Shown here piece by piece: positions 5,081 through 6,252 of a DNA stretch of 6,252 nucleotides. Within the stretch, counting starts at the first letter, position 1. The number at the start of each line of letters is the position of its first letter. A model generated the notes under the pieces. It saw nothing but the letters and a program-made list of their open reading frames with translations, had not been told where the DNA came from and made no database searches. Made by a program: the position numbers and the translations under genes. This stretch comes from Rhodobacteraceae bacterium UBA2553 (GTDB lineage Bacteria; Pseudomonadota; Alphaproteobacteria; Rhodobacterales; Rhodobacteraceae). The stretch is taken from positions 18,134-24,385 of the forward strand of contig DDMF01000051.1 in assembly GCA_002340515.1 (NCBI GenBank). Reading direction: 5' to 3'.

Positions 5081-5457
5081 TGCCCAAAGCAATTGGTGGC
5101 CTTGGGATTAGCGTGGCTCTTAACAGAGTGCGGGCAAAAATCACAACAATTGGTTTCACCGCGGGGGATTTGCTGTGGCAATTTGAACAGCTTTTGTTTG
5201 ATTTTCTTAGGCCATGCCATGCGCCGAATGTGCGCAGCTGCTGTACTCTGGCCAAATGGGGCCTCCGGCCGGATGCAGCGGAATATGCCATAGATATGGT
5301 GAATTTATCCAACCACCCCACGACATTTTGTAGGCGTGTTTTTGCGGTCACGCCGAAAACCCTTGAAAAGAATGTGTTTTCCAGATCGCCCCTGTCGTGT
5401 TAGGCTGAAAAAAACAAACGGGCGCTAGATCCGATTTGAGGCAGAAAAGGTGACGAC
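5081..5457. other. Intergenic region without a convincing gene
   Basis: This stretch separates the clpS promoter from the carboxypeptidase gene. Hand counts give roughly 42-50% GC in most 60-base blocks, lower than the flanking genes, with one GC-rich block at 5221-5280 (about 68%). Open frames on both strands (5080-5403 plus, 5049-5351 minus) lack ribosome sites, use codons rare in the neighbours (AGA, AGG, ATA, TTA) and match no family I know. I see no tRNA arms, SRP RNA, tmRNA or 6S features. A bulged hairpin, TTTT-g-CGG / CCG-AAAA, spans 5340-5359. A weak promoter for the downstream gene could be TTTCCA (5378-5383), 17 bp, TAGGCT (5401-5406). Confidence 0.4.
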
Positions 5458-6252
5458 GTGCGGACACGTCTTGGGCAGTGGGCCAATTTTTGGCGATTCC
5501 TTGCAGTATTTTGCTGTTTTTCGATGTTTGCGGTCTGGCAGGCAGCGGCCGCACCCTATGCGGCTATGGTTATTGATGCGCGCTCGGGCAAAGTGCTTCA
5601 CGCTCGCAATGCGGATACGCAATTGCATCCGGCATCCCTGACCAAGATGATGACACTTTACATCGCGTTCGAGGCCCTTAAACGCGGCGAAATTTCGCTT
5701 GATACCGTTGTGACCATCACCTCAAAGGCCGCCGCGGAACCCCCGTCAAAACTGGGTCTTCGGACTGGGCAGAAAATTAAGTTTCGCTACTTGATCCGTG
5801 CCGCCGCGATTAAATCTGCAAATGATGGGGCCACCGCCATCGGGATTGCAATTTCCGGGTCAGAGGCCGCATTTGCCCGCCGTATGAATCGCACCGCCAA
5901 AGCCCTGGGCATGACGCGTACACATTTCAAAAATGCAAATGGCCTGACCGAAAGTGGTCATTTGTCCACCGCACGCGATATGACCACCTTGGGGCGGCAT
6001 CTGTTCTTTGACCACCCAGATTATTATAACCTCTTTTCCCGCCGCACTGCTGATGCGGGCATGCGTCAGGTGAACAACACCAACACACGGTTTTTGAACA
6101 GTTATCGGGGTGCTGACGGGATCAAAACCGGCTACACGCGCGCCGCTGGGTTCAACCTTGTGGCGTCGGCCGAACGCGGCAGCGAGCGAATTATCACCAC
6201 GGTGTTTGGTGGGCGTTCCACCGCGTCGCGCAACGCCAAAGTGGCCGAGCTG
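5458..6252 (+). CDS. D-alanyl-D-alanine carboxypeptidase (peptidase S11, low-mass PBP), cut by window edge
   Basis: This periplasmic enzyme removes the terminal D-Ala from peptidoglycan pentapeptides, limiting cross-linking. The start is GTG at 5458, with AAGG 7 nt upstream; no in-frame ATG precedes the signal peptide. Residues 1-32 form a signal peptide: Arg-rich start (VRTRLGQ), hydrophobic core about 14-27, and Ala-rich cleavage site QAAAA before PYAAMVIDARSGKVL. All three penicillin-binding motifs are present: SLTK at 60-63 (nucleophile Ser60, Lys63), SAN at 120-122 and KTG at 223-225. The spacing is typical of DacA/DacC/DacF proteins, as is PPSKLGL near residue 95. The 265 visible residues contain the whole catalytic core. 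The C-terminal domain and any membrane-anchoring helix, found in proteins of about 380-400 residues, lie beyond the edge. It is transcribed divergently from clpS. Paralogue letter (dacA, dacC, dacF) cannot be decided. Confidence 0.95.
   Translation, partial: MRTRLGQWANFWRFLAVFCCFSMFAVWQAAAAPYAAMVIDARSGKVLHARNADTQLHPASLTKMMTLYIAFEALKRGEISLDTVVTITSKAAAEPPSKLGLRTGQKIKFRYLIRAAAIKSANDGATAIGIAISGSEAAFARRMNRTAKALGMTRTHFKNANGLTESGHLSTARDMTTLGRHLFFDHPDYYNLFSRRTADAGMRQVNNTNTRFLNSYRGADGIKTGYTRAAGFNLVASAERGSERIITTVFGGRSTASRNAKVAEL

Noticed and set aside
5340..5359. Bulged hairpin as an intrinsic terminator
   Set aside because: The stem itself uses the T and A runs, and no U-tract follows on either strand; no transcript is known to end there.
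5080..5403. Open frame of 107 codons in the clpS-carboxypeptidase gap
   Set aside because: GTG start without a ribosome site, several codons avoided by the neighbours (AGA, AGG, ATA, TTA), no recognisable protein; its start overlaps the clpS promoter. Cannot be fully excluded.
1..6252. Novel defence, mobile or biosynthetic system
   Set aside because: The genes are recognisable housekeeping or metabolic functions with intact neighbours; no integrase, transposase, repeat array, toxin-antitoxin pair or nuclease/helicase set was seen on either strand.

Overview
The window looks like ordinary chromosome from an alphaproteobacterium, most likely a marine Rhodobacteraceae (Roseobacter-type) species. 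The evidence is moderate-to-high GC, frequent GTG and TTG starts, and protein sequences (thiolase, HemF, ClpS, S11 carboxypeptidase) that read like that family. This placement is inference from sequence character, not from a database match. There is no mobile element, CRISPR array, tRNA, rRNA or phage gene, and I found no convincing sign of a new multi-gene system.

Layout, left to right. (1) 1-224, minus: the N-terminus of a thiolase, cut by the window edge. (2) 316-762, minus: a MarR-family regulator. The 91-bp gap to the thiolase holds overlapping inverted repeats that could be its operator. (3) 842-2266, minus: hemF (oxygen-dependent coproporphyrinogen III oxidase) followed 3 nt later by a conserved-looking, uncharacterised Trp/Cys-rich protein that starts with GTG. 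(4) 2394-2774, plus: a small lipoprotein divergent from hemF, with face-to-face candidate promoters in the 127-bp gap. (5) 2779-4993, minus: a likely operon clpS - rsmC - SDR, which meets the lipoprotein gene tail to tail with only 4 bp between stops. (6) 4994-5457: a 464-bp divergent intergenic region with a heat-shock-like promoter in front of clpS. (7) 5458-6252, plus: a D-alanyl-D-alanine carboxypeptidase (peptidase S11, DacA/DacC type) running off the right edge.

The genes are mostly housekeeping: haem synthesis, N-degron proteolysis, rRNA methylation, cell-wall trimming, and carbon metabolism (thiolase/MarR). The points most worth following are the SDR protein whose YxxxK lysine is a serine, the unknown protein tightly coupled to hemF, the RpoH-like promoter of clpS, and the possible MarR operators.
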